DNA of 64,000 bases from Salinimicrobium sediminilitoris (GTDB lineage Bacteria > Bacteroidota > Bacteroidia > Flavobacteriales > Flavobacteriaceae), in contig NZ_JAIVCC010000005.1 of NCBI RefSeq assembly GCF_020866905.1, forward strand, positions 732,088 through 796,087, in the 5' to 3' direction. Made by a program: the position numbers and the translations under genes. Positions within the stretch are counted from its first letter, which is position 1; every line of letters begins with the position of its first letter. Below are positions 16,726-26,057 of the stretch, one piece after another. The notes under the pieces are model-generated. The model did not search any database. It saw nothing but the letters and a program-made list of their open reading frames with translations, and was not told where the DNA came from.

Positions 16726-19014
16726 ATGGAAGATATCTATATCGTAATGCTGGTTGCCCTCTTTGCTCTGGCAGTCACAGATCTTGTTGTTGGGGTGAGT
16801 AATGACGCCATTAATTTCTTAAGCTCGGCAATTGGATCCCGTGCTTTTCCCATGAAGACCATACTTATAGTTGCCAGTATTGGTGTAGGTGTGGGCGCAA
16901 TCTTTTCAAGTGGCATAATGGAGGTCGCCAGAAAAGGTATATTCATGCCGGGCGAATTTTATTTTGAGGAGATCATGATCATCTTTATGGCAGTAATGAT
17001 CACCGATGTTCTGCTACTGGACTTCTTTAACTCCCTGGGATTACCTACTTCCACCACGGTATCTATAGTTTTTGAACTACTTGGTGCGGCAGTCAGTATT
17101 GCAGCAATCAAGATATACAATGAGTCCGGAAATTACGGGGATATCCTTACCTATATCAATACATCAAAGGCCACCGAGATCATTATTGGGATCTTACTGG
17201 CCGTCGTCATTGCTTTTCTCATTGGGGCTATAGTCCAATATCTATCACGCTTAATTTTCTCTTTTCAATTTGAGCAGAAAGTTAAGTACGTAGGTGCCAT
17301 TTTTGGAGGGGTGTCTTTAACAGCGATTCTATATTTTATTCTTCTGAAAGGTTTAAAATCGGTCACTTTTATTCCTGAAGCTTACCTCGATTACCTGGAC
17401 AATAATACATTAATCATTATCGGGATAGGCCTGGTGTTTTTTACCGTTATCTCGCAGTTGTTAATGAGCATATTTAAAACTCATATCCTCAAGTTCGTGA
17501 TCCTTGTGGGTACCTTTTCCCTTGCACTTGCTTTTGCCGGAAATGACCTTGTGAATTTTATCGGGGTACCAATTGCCGCCTGGCAGTCTTTCGAATTATG
17601 GCAAACAGCCTATGCCTCTTCCGGGGTTTTACCTTCAGAATTTTCTATGACCGGCCTGCAGGGGGAAGTTTCAACGCCCCCGTTTCTTTTATTGGGAGCA
17701 GGGGCAGTCATGGTAGTGACCCTTTGGTTTTCACGAAAGGCGCGAAACGTGGTGGAAACAGGAGTTAATCTTTCCCGACAGGGAGAAGTGACAGAGAGAT
17801 TTGATCCTAATTTCCTTTCTCGCGGAATTGTACGCTATTCTGTATTACTGGGAAATGTAATAGGCGCCATAACTCCCCAGCAGGTAAGGAGTAAAATAGA
17901 AGAGAAATTTCAGAAACCGAAGGCTTTTACCAGAGATGTCGAGGATACTCCGGCCTTCGACCTTGTACGGGCTTCGGTCAATCTTGTAGTGGCAAGTATT
18001 CTTATCTCTATTGGTACCAGCCTAAAATTACCGCTTTCGACCACTTACGTTACTTTTATGGTGGCTATGGGTACTTCATTAGCAGACAGGGCCTGGGACA
18101 GGGAAAGCGCTGTCTATCGCGTTGCCGGTGTTGTAAATGTTGTGGGTGGCTGGTTTGTTACCGCACTGGTAGCTTTTTCGGCAGCGGCTATTTTTGCCGC
18201 GATAATCTATTTTGGTGGAATTATTGCCATTACAGTGCTTATTGGCCTGGCGATCTTCAGCATAGCCCGCAGCTTTGTGCTTCATTCCCGAAAAGAGAAG
18301 GAGAAGAAATTAAAAAAGCCTTTCCGAAGGAATGACATCAGCACCATTAATGACATAGTAGTGGAGAGCTCAAAAAATATTTCGGGCATCGTTTGCGGAG
18401 TGAACCAGATGTTTTCCAAGACGGTGAAAAACCTTGGCTATTATGACAAGAGTAAACTTAAAAAGAACAAAAAGTCAATTAAAAAACTTGAATCTGAAAT
18501 TGATGAGCTAAAGCGGAATGTCTTTTACTTCATCAAAACTATTGAGGAGGGTTCCCTTGATTCCAATCGTTTTTACATACTTATCCTGGATTACCTGCAG
18601 GATATTGTCCAGTCAATTGGTTATATTACAAGGAACAGCTACAATCACGTGAATAATAACCATAAGAACCTCAAGTTTAATCAAATAAGGGATCTAAAAA
18701 GGGTAGATGATAAAATGCAGGCTCTGTTTGACGAGATAGAGGATATTTTTGATAAACAGGATTTTGCACGTATTGATGTGGTATTGGCAGGGAAGCAAGC
18801 GCTTTTGAGTGATGTTGGGGACCTTATAGAAAAGCAGATCAACCGTATAAGGACCACCGAAAGCAGTCCTAAAAATTCTGAGCTTTATTTTGGTTTACTT
18901 CTGGAAACCCGTGACCTCATTACCTCTACAATGAACCTCCTGGAGCTGTACCGGGAATTCAATATCGCTGTAGAAACCACTCGATTTTCGGCTGGAGCAC
19001 CTCAAAAAAAATAA
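16726..19014 (+). CDS. PiT-family inorganic phosphate transporter with C-terminal PhoU-like domain
   Basis: This protein has about 762 residues; the ATG at 16726 is preferred over the GTG at 16705, which lies only 2 bases after a TATTTTG sequence. The N-terminal ~520 residues form the PiT permease (proton- or sodium-coupled phosphate uptake), with the duplicated signature VGVSNDAINF…LPTSTTVSI near the start and FAGNDLVNF…LPLSTTYVTFM in the second half. Residues ~535-755 are soluble and helical with a charged coiled pattern, like PhoU/Pit-accessory domains, which regulate phosphate uptake. The fusion makes a separate pit-accessory gene unnecessary. It is monocistronic. Confidence 0.9.
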   Translation: MEDIYIVMLVALFALAVTDLVVGVSNDAINFLSSAIGSRAFPMKTILIVASIGVGVGAIFSSGIMEVARKGIFMPGEFYFEEIMIIFMAVMITDVLLLDFFNSLGLPTSTTVSIVFELLGAAVSIAAIKIYNESGNYGDILTYINTSKATEIIIGILLAVVIAFLIGAIVQYLSRLIFSFQFEQKVKYVGAIFGGVSLTAILYFILLKGLKSVTFIPEAYLDYLDNNTLIIIGIGLVFFTVISQLLMSIFKTHILKFVILVGTFSLALAFAGNDLVNFIGVPIAAWQSFELWQTAYASSGVLPSEFSMTGLQGEVSTPPFLLLGAGAVMVVTLWFSRKARNVVETGVNLSRQGEVTERFDPNFLSRGIVRYSVLLGNVIGAITPQQVRSKIEEKFQKPKAFTRDVEDTPAFDLVRASVNLVVASILISIGTSLKLPLSTTYVTFMVAMGTSLADRAWDRESAVYRVAGVVNVVGGWFVTALVAFSAAAIFAAIIYFGGIIAITVLIGLAIFSIARSFVLHSRKEKEKKLKKPFRRNDISTINDIVVESSKNISGIVCGVNQMFSKTVKNLGYYDKSKLKKNKKSIKKLESEIDELKRNVFYFIKTIEEGSLDSNRFYILILDYLQDIVQSIGYITRNSYNHVNNNHKNLKFNQIRDLKRVDDKMQALFDEIEDIFDKQDFARIDVVLAGKQALLSDVGDLIEKQINRIRTTESSPKNSELYFGLLLETRDLITSTMNLLELYREFNIAVETTRFSAGAPQKK

Positions 19015-19082
19015 GACCGCAAAACCCCATTTTTGAAAGGTCTTGCAGTCTTTAATTTTTATTACTTCAGTTAACCTGAAGT

Positions 19083-19385
19083 TTAATTTAACCTGCGGTC
19101 GATTTCTTGTGTGCCTTTATTAACCAAAGAGTCAATTCTTGTTGAAGTCTTTCGCACAACAGAATCCAGGTTCTTAATTCTCTTTGTTTTTGCGGTAATA
19201 GTAGAATCAAGATCCTCTACCTTATCCAAGCCGCGGTTAACAGCAGAATCAAGTTCTTCTGCACGGTCATTGATCCTGTCCAGTTGCTCATCCACTCTGG
19301 AATTCATCTCCTGGCAGCCGGTAAAGATTGCTGAAACACCAAGGATCAACAACGGGATTTTTACGAATTTGCTTATTTTTTTCAT
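19083..19385 (-). CDS. Small coiled-coil lipoprotein
   Basis: This 100-aa protein has a lipobox ending IFTGC (C24). The rest is a continuous heptad-rich helix in which 'LDS' steps recur (EELDSAV, VEDLDSTI, IKNLDSVV, IDSLV). It would sit on a membrane face as a lipid-anchored coiled coil, comparable in form to Lpp-like proteins but without sequence identity to them. The function is unknown. It lies just after the convergent phosphate transporter. Confidence 0.75.
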   Translation of the reverse strand: MKKISKFVKIPLLILGVSAIFTGCQEMNSRVDEQLDRINDRAEELDSAVNRGLDKVEDLDSTITAKTKRIKNLDSVVRKTSTRIDSLVNKGTQEIDRRLN

Positions 19386-19441
19386 AGCTCTATATATTAG
19401 GAAACCTAAATCTTTAACTTTCAGTGAATAAAATCTTTAAA

Positions 19442-20350
19442 TTACCCATTAATGGCTTCCACGCGTTCCACCCGTCCTGCAAGCATATCCTTTAACATGG
19501 TTTCGATTCCATTTTTAAGGGTGATTGTGGAAGAGGGGCAACCGCTACATGCTCCCTGAAGGATCACCTTAACTAGTTTTTGGTCCTGGTCATAGCTTTC
19601 AAACAGGATGTTTCCACCGTCACTTGCAACTGCAGGTTTGATGTATTCGTCAAGAATGGCAACAATTTCCCTGGAGGTATCATCCAGTTCAATCTTCTGT
19701 ACCGGGGCTTCTTCTTTATTTTTTGTAGAAGATGGTTGTTCGCTGTCGTCCAGTAAAACATCTTTTCCCTGTTCCAAATACTCTCTCATAAATTCCCTGA
19801 GCTCCTGGGTGATTTCCTCCCATTCGGCAATGTCAAATTTCATGATAGAGAGGTAGTTTTCATCAATAAAAACTTCTTTTACAAATGGGAAATGAAATAG
19901 AGCTTTGGCTAAAGGTGCGTTTTTTGCCTCATCGATATTCTTAAATTCCACGCTTTGAAGCACCAGTTTCTTATTGGAAACAAACTTCATCACAGTTGGG
20001 TTTGGAGTACTCTCGGCATAAACGGTTACCGGAATTTTTTTGACTTCCTCTTTGGGAGGAGTAACTACAGTTCCGCCACTGTTTAAAAATGACTCTATTT
20101 GCTCCGAAATTTCTTGCTGTACATCTTTCCAGTGCACAATGTTATACTTTTCAATAGCCACAAAATTCTGGGCTATATAGACCTTTTTTACAAACGGGAG
20201 GTGAAATAGCTGTTGGGCTAAAGGAGAACGTCCTGCCTCTTCAATATTTTGAAATTCAAAGCTTTCATGTTTGGTCAAAAAAACGTTAGCCTCGAACTTA
20301 ACAATAGTAGGTTTAGTGGTAGGCTGTATATTTATGGTGATATTTTTCAT
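19442..20350 (-). CDS. Nfu-type iron-sulfur scaffold with duplicated N-terminal domain
   Basis: This 302-aa protein has two Nfu_N repeats (about residues 1-95 and 108-205, aligned as PTIVKFEAN/PTVMKFVSN and LFHLPFVKKVYI/LFHFPFVKEVFI) followed by a C-terminal NifU domain whose CSGC (C268, C271) binds a cluster in the homodimer. It transfers Fe-S clusters to target proteins. The ATG at 20350 is preferred over 20374, because the longer start codon region itself contains the TACTTTTG promoter element. Most bacterial and mitochondrial Nfu proteins have one Nfu_N copy. Confidence 0.9.
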   Translation of the reverse strand: MKNITINIQPTTKPTIVKFEANVFLTKHESFEFQNIEEAGRSPLAQQLFHLPFVKKVYIAQNFVAIEKYNIVHWKDVQQEISEQIESFLNSGGTVVTPPKEEVKKIPVTVYAESTPNPTVMKFVSNKKLVLQSVEFKNIDEAKNAPLAKALFHFPFVKEVFIDENYLSIMKFDIAEWEEITQELREFMREYLEQGKDVLLDDSEQPSSTKNKEEAPVQKIELDDTSREIVAILDEYIKPAVASDGGNILFESYDQDQKLVKVILQGACSGCPSSTITLKNGIETMLKDMLAGRVERVEAING

Positions 20351-20363
20351 GTCGAAATTTTTG

Positions 20364-20371
20364 CAAAAGTA
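20364..20371 (-). promoter_or_regulatory. -7 element (TACTTTTG) of the nfu gene
   Basis: On the minus strand TACTTTTG lies 13 bases before the ATG at 20350. It decides the start, since an upstream in-frame ATG at 20374 overlaps it. No clear TTG was found at the -33 distance. Confidence 0.5.
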
Positions 20372-20419
20372 CAATTTTCTCTTTGCATTCTACCTCTTAT
20401 TTAGAATGATTCAATGCTT

Positions 20420-21208
20420 TTAGAAATCCAGATGGTTAACCTTGAAAGAACCGGCAGGGGCGGGGATAATGTTCTTAAGAATTTCCGGGCTGCCATTCGT
20501 GAAGAACTCGGGTAAATGTTGTTGATTCCCGGTAAGGAGGTCAAGACCTTGCAGAACTACCTTAGTCTGTTTTGCCACGGCCATGCCCGAATCGATGATC
20601 TTAACATGTGCGGGAAGAATTTTCTCAAGCGTGGGAATTAAATAGGGGTAATGGCTGCATCCCAGCACCAGGTGATCAATTCCTGCTTTGATCATTGGGT
20701 CCAGTAATTCTTCAAGCATCTTCTTTAAAAAGGAAGAATCTTTTTGCCCTTTTTCGATCTCCTCAACTAAACCTTTTCCCACAACCTCGATGATCTTGTT
20801 GTCTTTAGAATAAAGATCTGATGTCCTTGCAAAAAGGGCGCTGGAGAGGGTTCCTTTGGTTGCCAGTATGCCAATACATTTAGTCTCACTTTGCAAAGCC
20901 GCAGGCTTAATTGCAGGTTCTATCCCAATAAAAGGTACATTGTAAGAGGATCTTAGGTGAGTGATGGCATTTGTCGTTGCCGTATTACAGGCCACTACAA
21001 TGATCTTAGCACCCATTTCCAGTAGTTTTCGGGTATTTTTGACACTTAGCCTTACAATCTCCTCGGGAGGTTTTTCTCCGTATGGGGCATTAGCGCTGTC
21101 GGCTAAATAAATAGTGTGTTCCAGGGGGAGCAGGTGATGGATTTCTTTCCAGATGGAGGTGCCGCCAACACCCGAATCAAAAATCCCAATAGGCTTATCT
21201 TTACTCAT
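20420..21208 (-). CDS. murI: Glutamate racemase
   Basis: This 262-aa enzyme interconverts L- and D-glutamate for peptidoglycan. The motifs are DSGVGG (residues 11-16), the first catalytic Cys in ACNTATT (C74) and the second in LGCSHYP (C184). It is downstream of the skp genes but separated from them by a strong hairpin, so it may be expressed partly by read-through. Confidence 0.95.
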   Translation of the reverse strand: MSKDKPIGIFDSGVGGTSIWKEIHHLLPLEHTIYLADSANAPYGEKPPEEIVRLSVKNTRKLLEMGAKIIVVACNTATTNAITHLRSSYNVPFIGIEPAIKPAALQSETKCIGILATKGTLSSALFARTSDLYSKDNKIIEVVGKGLVEEIEKGQKDSSFLKKMLEELLDPMIKAGIDHLVLGCSHYPYLIPTLEKILPAHVKIIDSGMAVAKQTKVVLQGLDLLTGNQQHLPEFFTNGSPEILKNIIPAPAGSFKVNHLDF

Positions 21209-21220
21209 TCCTGTAAAAAT

Positions 21221-21252
21221 AAAAACTGCGCATCAATGATGCGCAGTTTTTA
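21221..21252 (-). terminator. Hairpin terminator after the skp genes
   Basis: ACTGCGCATCA and TGATGCGCAGT form an 11-bp inverted repeat, flanked by A-run and T-run on both sides. It separates the bamA-skp operon from murI on the minus strand. Confidence 0.8.
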
Positions 21253-21274
21253 CAATATTTTTTGAGAATGGAAA

Positions 21275-21784
21275 TTAAATTCCTAACTCTTTCTTTACAT
21301 CTGGCATTAGGTCATATCCATCGGCCATGATCACTCCCGTTCCAGTTGTTGAGTCAAGAACATAATCAAACTCTTTTGCACGAGCTACTTTTTGGATTGT
21401 AGTACGGGCTTTTTCGAAAACAGGCTTTAGAAGATCTACTTCTTTCTTTCTAAGATCCTGCTCAGCAGTTTGACGGTACTCGCCAATAGATCTTTGGGTT
21501 TGTTGAAGCTCTAATGCTCTTTTTTGATTTTCTTCATCGGTTTTGGTTTGAGCTTCGGCTTCATATCTTTTCATTGTACCCTGTGCTTCAGTTACCATCT
21601 CCTTGATCTGGGTATCGTAAGTCTTTTGTAGTTTTTCTAACTGGTTCATTGCAGTTTTGTAAGACGGCATTTGTTCAATTAGTTCCTGAGTTGCAATGTG
21701 AGCTACTTTTGTTTGTGCGTTTGCAAAAGAGGATGCTCCCAGGATTAAAGCTACAGCTATTAGAAGTGTCTTGAATTGTTTCAT
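21275..21784 (-). CDS. Skp/OmpH family periplasmic chaperone (second copy)
   Basis: This 169-aa protein has a signal peptide (residues 1-23, ending ANA-Q) and a long central coiled coil (about 45-110), the layout of Skp, the trimeric chaperone that carries unfolded outer-membrane proteins to BamA. It is the last gene of the porG-uppS-bamA-skp-skp operon, before the terminator at 21221. The tail FDYVLDSTTGTGVI is typical of the family. Confidence 0.92.
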   Translation of the reverse strand: MKQFKTLLIAVALILGASSFANAQTKVAHIATQELIEQMPSYKTAMNQLEKLQKTYDTQIKEMVTEAQGTMKRYEAEAQTKTDEENQKRALELQQTQRSIGEYRQTAEQDLRKKEVDLLKPVFEKARTTIQKVARAKEFDYVLDSTTGTGVIMADGYDLMPDVKKELGI

Positions 21785-21852
21785 TGTTTAAAAATTGATT
21801 ATTTAGATTATTTAATTGTTGAATTATTTACCGAAAATTTAATAATGGCCTT

Positions 21853-22656
21853 TTAATTATTTCTGTTTTCTTCCCTCGCTTTGGCTACGGAATCTTTTTT
21901 TCGCTGGCGTTCTTCTAATATTTCTTGCCTGCGTTTCTCCAATTCCTCCTTCTTTGCCGTGCGAATTGAGTCTCTTACCCTGCGTCGTTCTTCCAGTAGA
22001 GCTTCTCTTTCTTCTTTTCTTTGTTGTTGCAGTTGTTCTCTTTCTGAAAGTACCGCATCTTCTTCAACAGTCTTTGCTTCCTGTCTTACCAGTTCCCGTT
22101 TTTCCTGACGGGTTTCCAACTCTTCACGATTAGAGGCCCTGGTAATGCTTCTAAGAACCTGGTCACTAACATCCAGCCGGTCGGCTGCATATAAAGTGAT
22201 GACATCTGCCGATTTATCAAAGATAAGATCGTAATCCCTGTTTTTAGCAATTTCCTGCACCGCAACAAAAACCTGATCCTGAATTGGCTTTACCAATTGC
22301 AGCTTTTGTGTTATAAGATCCCCATTGGGACCAAAACGTTTTTGCTGGTAATCAAGGATCTTTTTTTCTTCAAACTTTATTTCATCCTCCCGGTCACTAA
22401 TCAACTCACTTGTCAAAAGCGGCCTTTCATTCGCAAGATCCTGCTTCATTTTTTCAATCCGGTTCAATTCTGTCTCTATCTCTCTTTTCCACTGTTGAAC
22501 TTTGTTTTCAAGTTGAGCAGAGGCTTCCTGATATTCGGGAACATTCTCCAGAATGTATTCCATATCTACATAACCAATTCTTACCGTTTGCTGCGCCTTT
22601 GCGGCAAAGCCTGAAAAGACTAAGAAAGCAAGTGTTATAAGAATGGAGTTTTTCAT
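21853..22656 (-). CDS. Skp/OmpH family periplasmic chaperone (first copy, extended)
   Basis: This 267-aa protein has a signal peptide (residues 1-21, ending AKAQ) and an OmpH domain to about residue 165. Then it has a ~95-residue, highly charged Glu/Arg/Gln-rich tail (EEREALLEERRRVRDS…), predicted as one long helix. The tail makes it much longer than ordinary Skp (~165 aa). Two adjacent skp-like genes after bamA are the usual Bacteroidota arrangement. Confidence 0.92.
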   Translation of the reverse strand: MKNSILITLAFLVFSGFAAKAQQTVRIGYVDMEYILENVPEYQEASAQLENKVQQWKREIETELNRIEKMKQDLANERPLLTSELISDREDEIKFEEKKILDYQQKRFGPNGDLITQKLQLVKPIQDQVFVAVQEIAKNRDYDLIFDKSADVITLYAADRLDVSDQVLRSITRASNREELETRQEKRELVRQEAKTVEEDAVLSEREQLQQQRKEEREALLEERRRVRDSIRTAKKEELEKRRQEILEERQRKKDSVAKAREENRNN

Positions 22657-22689
22657 AATTAATGGGTGTATAGAAAATACCGTGCCAAA

Positions 22690-25332
22690 TTAAAACTGCT
22701 GTCCAATTATAAAATGTGTTTCCCAACCGTTTGCTTTGGTCTCCCCTGGAATTGGATCGAATCCATATCCAAAGTCTATTCCAAGTAATCCAAACGCCGG
22801 CATAAAAATTCTTAGACCAGCACCTGCCGCCCTGTTGAGCTGGAAAGGATTATAGTCCCTAAAGTCATCAAAAGAAGCACCGGCTTCAAGGAAAGTTAGG
22901 GCAAAAATAGAAGCTGTAGGCTTTAAAGTAATAGGATATCTCAACTCCAGGGAATACTTGTTGTAGATAGTGGCCCCATCATTATCTGATGCAGCACTTA
23001 ATACACCCCTGTCCACAGGGGTAACCGACTGGTTAGGATACCCTCTTAGAGCAATAGCTTCCCTTCCGTCCATACTGTATGTTCCCATACCATCTCCTCC
23101 AAGGTAGAATCGTTCAAAAGGAGGCACCCCACGATCATTATTGTAAGCACCTAGGAAACCATATTCTGCGTGCGTTTTTAATACAAGTTTATCATATAGG
23201 TTAGTATACCAGGTACCGTTAAATTTGATCTTATAGAATTCTAACCACTTGTATTTTTCCTGGTCAATCTTTGCTTGATCGGGAACGGGATCTTCTCCCT
23301 CTCTTAATGGTCTTCCCTGCCTGTTGATCAAATCGCCGTTTGCGTTTTTAAGCTGAAATTCGGTCTGGTCTCCCAGATTAGCATAATCCACATCGTTAAA
23401 TAGAGAATAAGGCGGAGTAAGTTTTGCAACCACCTCAAATTTCGAACCTCCCATTGGGAAAATAGGATTGCTGAAGGTGTTGTCGCGGGTTAGTCCTAAG
23501 GTTAAAGAGAAGTTATTGGAATATCCATCTCCAAAGGTGAATAAACCAGTATTATAATTACTTAGGTTGTAGTGCTGGAAGGCAACTGCAGTAGAAAATA
23601 CAAAGAAATCATCTGGTACTGTAAGCCTTCTGGCAAGACCAAATGTAATACCCGAAATAGAGAACTTTCGGTCTTTATCTGCCTCGCGGTTCCTGTAATC
23701 ATAGAAATATTGTTCTGTGTGCTGCAGGGATGTTGAAAGCCTTACAGGTTTTTTTCCGCCCCACCAGGGTTCAGAAAAGGAAAGGCTGTAAGTCTGGTAA
23801 TAAGTACTGGCCTGTGCACGCAAAGAAAGTGTTTGTCCATCTCCCATTGGTAAAGGACGGTAAGCATCTTTATCGAAAAGTCCGCTTAGAGAGAAGTTAT
23901 TGAAGGATAATCCAAGGGTTCCAACAAAACCTCCGCCTCCATAACCTCCCTGGAGCTCAATTTGGCTGGCTCCTGCTTCCACTACAGAATATTCCAGGTC
24001 CACAGTGCCCGTGCTCTGGTCAACTTCTTTAAAGTCAGGAGTAAGGTTTTCAGCATCAAAGAACCCTAATTGCCCAAGTTCCCTTACGGTTCTTACCACA
24101 GCTTCCTTGCTGTATTTGTGGCCGGGTTTGGTGCGTATTTCTCTGTAAATTACATGGTCTTTGGTCTTGTCATTTCCAATTACCGTAATTTCATCAAAAT
24201 AGGCAATTTTACCTTCTCTTATTCTTATTTCGAAATCTATGGTGTCATTGTAAACCTTTACTTCAACCGGGTTAATGTTAGAAAAGAGGTATCCATTATT
24301 TTGATAAAGGTTGGTGAGATCATTTGCATCGGGTTTGGTGTTATCGGCGATCTGTTTTTCAAGCAGCACTCCGTTATAAACATCTCCTTTGCCTATTCCC
24401 AGTCTTCTTCGTAACTCCTGGTCTGTATAAACAGAATTTCCAATGAATTCAATATCACCAAAATAGTATCGGTTTCCTTCCTCAATATTGATTTGCAGAG
24501 CTACGTCGTCTTCATCTACACGAATAAGACTATCAGAAATTATTCGAGCATCGCGATATCCTCTTTCTTTATAAACATTAAGCAACTTCTGCTTATCTGC
24601 CTCATATTCTTCGGGAATAAATTTCGATCGCTTCCAGAATCTTAGGAAATTTTCCTGTTTGGTTTTTTTCATGGCTCGTTTAAGACGGGCGTCAGAAAAG
24701 GCATCGTTACCGGTAATTTCGATATCCTCGATCTTCACTCTCTCTCCCTTATCCACGTTGATTACCATATTTACCGTGTTCCGGTTCAAAGTGTCTTCGA
24801 CAGGTACGGTATTAATGGCAACTTTGGTGTTGAGGTAGCCTTCATCTTTATAAGTGTTCTGGATAAAATTTCTGGTGGTGGTAATCAGGTTTTCCGTGAT
24901 CTTAGTACCTACCGTTAGCTTATTCTCTTTTATGAGTTCCTCCTGTTTCTTTTTCTTGATGCCCTGGATCCTCACATTCGCAAGTGCAGGAACTTCCTGG
25001 ATTTCCAGTTCAAGATCGGCCACGTTACCTTCTATGTTGGTAACATAAATATTGATATCGCTGAAGGACCCTACATCCCATAATTTTTTAAGTACCTTGC
25101 TTATGCGGTCGCCGGGAATAAAGATCTTTTCGCCCTTTTTTAGACCGGTATATGCAATGATGGTTTGTTCATTAAAGGAAACATTTCCTGTAACCTTAAT
25201 TTCACCTATTGTGTACTCCTGTCCGTTTGCAATTGGAAGATCCTGTGCTACTGAAGTAAAATTTATTAAGAGGCCAAGGGCCAAAAGTGCTAATGTAGAT
25301 TTTGTTTTAAAGGCACTAACTAAGTTGCTCAC
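22690..25332 (-). CDS. bamA: Outer-membrane protein assembly factor BamA
   Basis: This Omp85-family insertase has about 880 aa: a signal peptide, five POTRA domains (about residues 45-430) and a C-terminal 16-strand barrel ending in …FIIGQQF with the usual C-terminal aromatic. The barrel has the RGYPNQ lid-loop motif (VRGF/Y type). The start is GTG at 25332: it gives a clean signal sequence (SNLVSAFKTKSTLALLALG…VAQ) and overlaps uppS by 17 bases. The longer ATG start at 25440 would add 36 residues lying wholly inside uppS. BamA is essential for outer-membrane protein insertion. Confidence 0.9.
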   Translation of the reverse strand: MSNLVSAFKTKSTLALLALGLLINFTSVAQDLPIANGQEYTIGEIKVTGNVSFNEQTIIAYTGLKKGEKIFIPGDRISKVLKKLWDVGSFSDINIYVTNIEGNVADLELEIQEVPALANVRIQGIKKKKQEELIKENKLTVGTKITENLITTTRNFIQNTYKDEGYLNTKVAINTVPVEDTLNRNTVNMVINVDKGERVKIEDIEITGNDAFSDARLKRAMKKTKQENFLRFWKRSKFIPEEYEADKQKLLNVYKERGYRDARIISDSLIRVDEDDVALQINIEEGNRYYFGDIEFIGNSVYTDQELRRRLGIGKGDVYNGVLLEKQIADNTKPDANDLTNLYQNNGYLFSNINPVEVKVYNDTIDFEIRIREGKIAYFDEITVIGNDKTKDHVIYREIRTKPGHKYSKEAVVRTVRELGQLGFFDAENLTPDFKEVDQSTGTVDLEYSVVEAGASQIELQGGYGGGGFVGTLGLSFNNFSLSGLFDKDAYRPLPMGDGQTLSLRAQASTYYQTYSLSFSEPWWGGKKPVRLSTSLQHTEQYFYDYRNREADKDRKFSISGITFGLARRLTVPDDFFVFSTAVAFQHYNLSNYNTGLFTFGDGYSNNFSLTLGLTRDNTFSNPIFPMGGSKFEVVAKLTPPYSLFNDVDYANLGDQTEFQLKNANGDLINRQGRPLREGEDPVPDQAKIDQEKYKWLEFYKIKFNGTWYTNLYDKLVLKTHAEYGFLGAYNNDRGVPPFERFYLGGDGMGTYSMDGREAIALRGYPNQSVTPVDRGVLSAASDNDGATIYNKYSLELRYPITLKPTASIFALTFLEAGASFDDFRDYNPFQLNRAAGAGLRIFMPAFGLLGIDFGYGFDPIPGETKANGWETHFIIGQQF

Positions 25333-26056
25333 TTGTTTTTCCAAATCTTCGTTCTCTGTTTTGATAGTTATAAATGGCTTCGTAGAGATCCTCTCTCCTG
25401 TAATCTGGCCATAGTATTTCTGAAAAATATAATTCGGCATAAGCTATTTGCCATAAAAGGAAATTGCTTATGCGTTGTTCTCCGCTTGTTCTTATTAGCA
25501 AATCTACATCTGGTAAATTGCGGGTGTAAAGATGCTTATTTATAACCGATTCATCAATATCTTTAGAGGAAAACTCACCTGCAGCCACTTCATTCGCGAT
25601 TTCCTTCACCATATTACACAATTCTTCCCGGGAACCATAGCTTAAGGCCAGGGTAAGGGTCATCCGGTTGTTTGACGAGGTTTTCTCAATTACCTCCTGC
25701 AATTCTTTAAAGGCTTTTGGAGGTAAAGTGTCAAGGCAACCTATGGCGTTTAACTTGATATTGTTGTCCTGAAGGGTTTTGATCTCTTTTTTTAGGGAAG
25801 AAACTAAAAGTCGCATGAGCATATCCACTTCCACCTTGGGTCTGTTCCAGTTTTCTGTAGAAAATGCATAAAGGGTGAGATTTTCAACCCCTAATTCTGC
25901 ACTTGCTTCCACAACTTCCCTAACCGCTTTAGTGCCTTTTTCATGGCCTCTTACGCGCATTAAACCCTGTTTTTTTGCCCATCTGCCGTTACCATCCATA
26001 ATGATGGCAATGTGTTTGGGTAATTTTTTAGGGTTAATGTTCTCTTTAAAATTCAT
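25316..26056 (-). CDS. uppS: Undecaprenyl diphosphate synthase (isoprenyl transferase)
   Basis: This cis-prenyltransferase of about 246 aa makes the C55 lipid carrier for peptidoglycan and surface glycans. MDGNGRWAKK (residues 20-29) holds the catalytic Asp21 and the diphosphate site. RTSGEQRISNFLLWQ is the second signature. The ATG at 26056, just 2 bases after the porG stop, is chosen over an in-frame ATG at 26200 inside porG. It overlaps bamA by 17 bases. Confidence 0.95.
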   Translation of the reverse strand: MNFKENINPKKLPKHIAIIMDGNGRWAKKQGLMRVRGHEKGTKAVREVVEASAELGVENLTLYAFSTENWNRPKVEVDMLMRLLVSSLKKEIKTLQDNNIKLNAIGCLDTLPPKAFKELQEVIEKTSSNNRMTLTLALSYGSREELCNMVKEIANEVAAGEFSSKDIDESVINKHLYTRNLPDVDLLIRTSGEQRISNFLLWQIAYAELYFSEILWPDYRREDLYEAIYNYQNRERRFGKTSEQLS

Positions 26057-26057
26057 A

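Noticed and set aside
20351-20374. Upstream ATG of nfu giving an 8-residue extension
   Set aside because: The extension codons include the TACTTTTG promoter element, so it is very unlikely to be transcribed.
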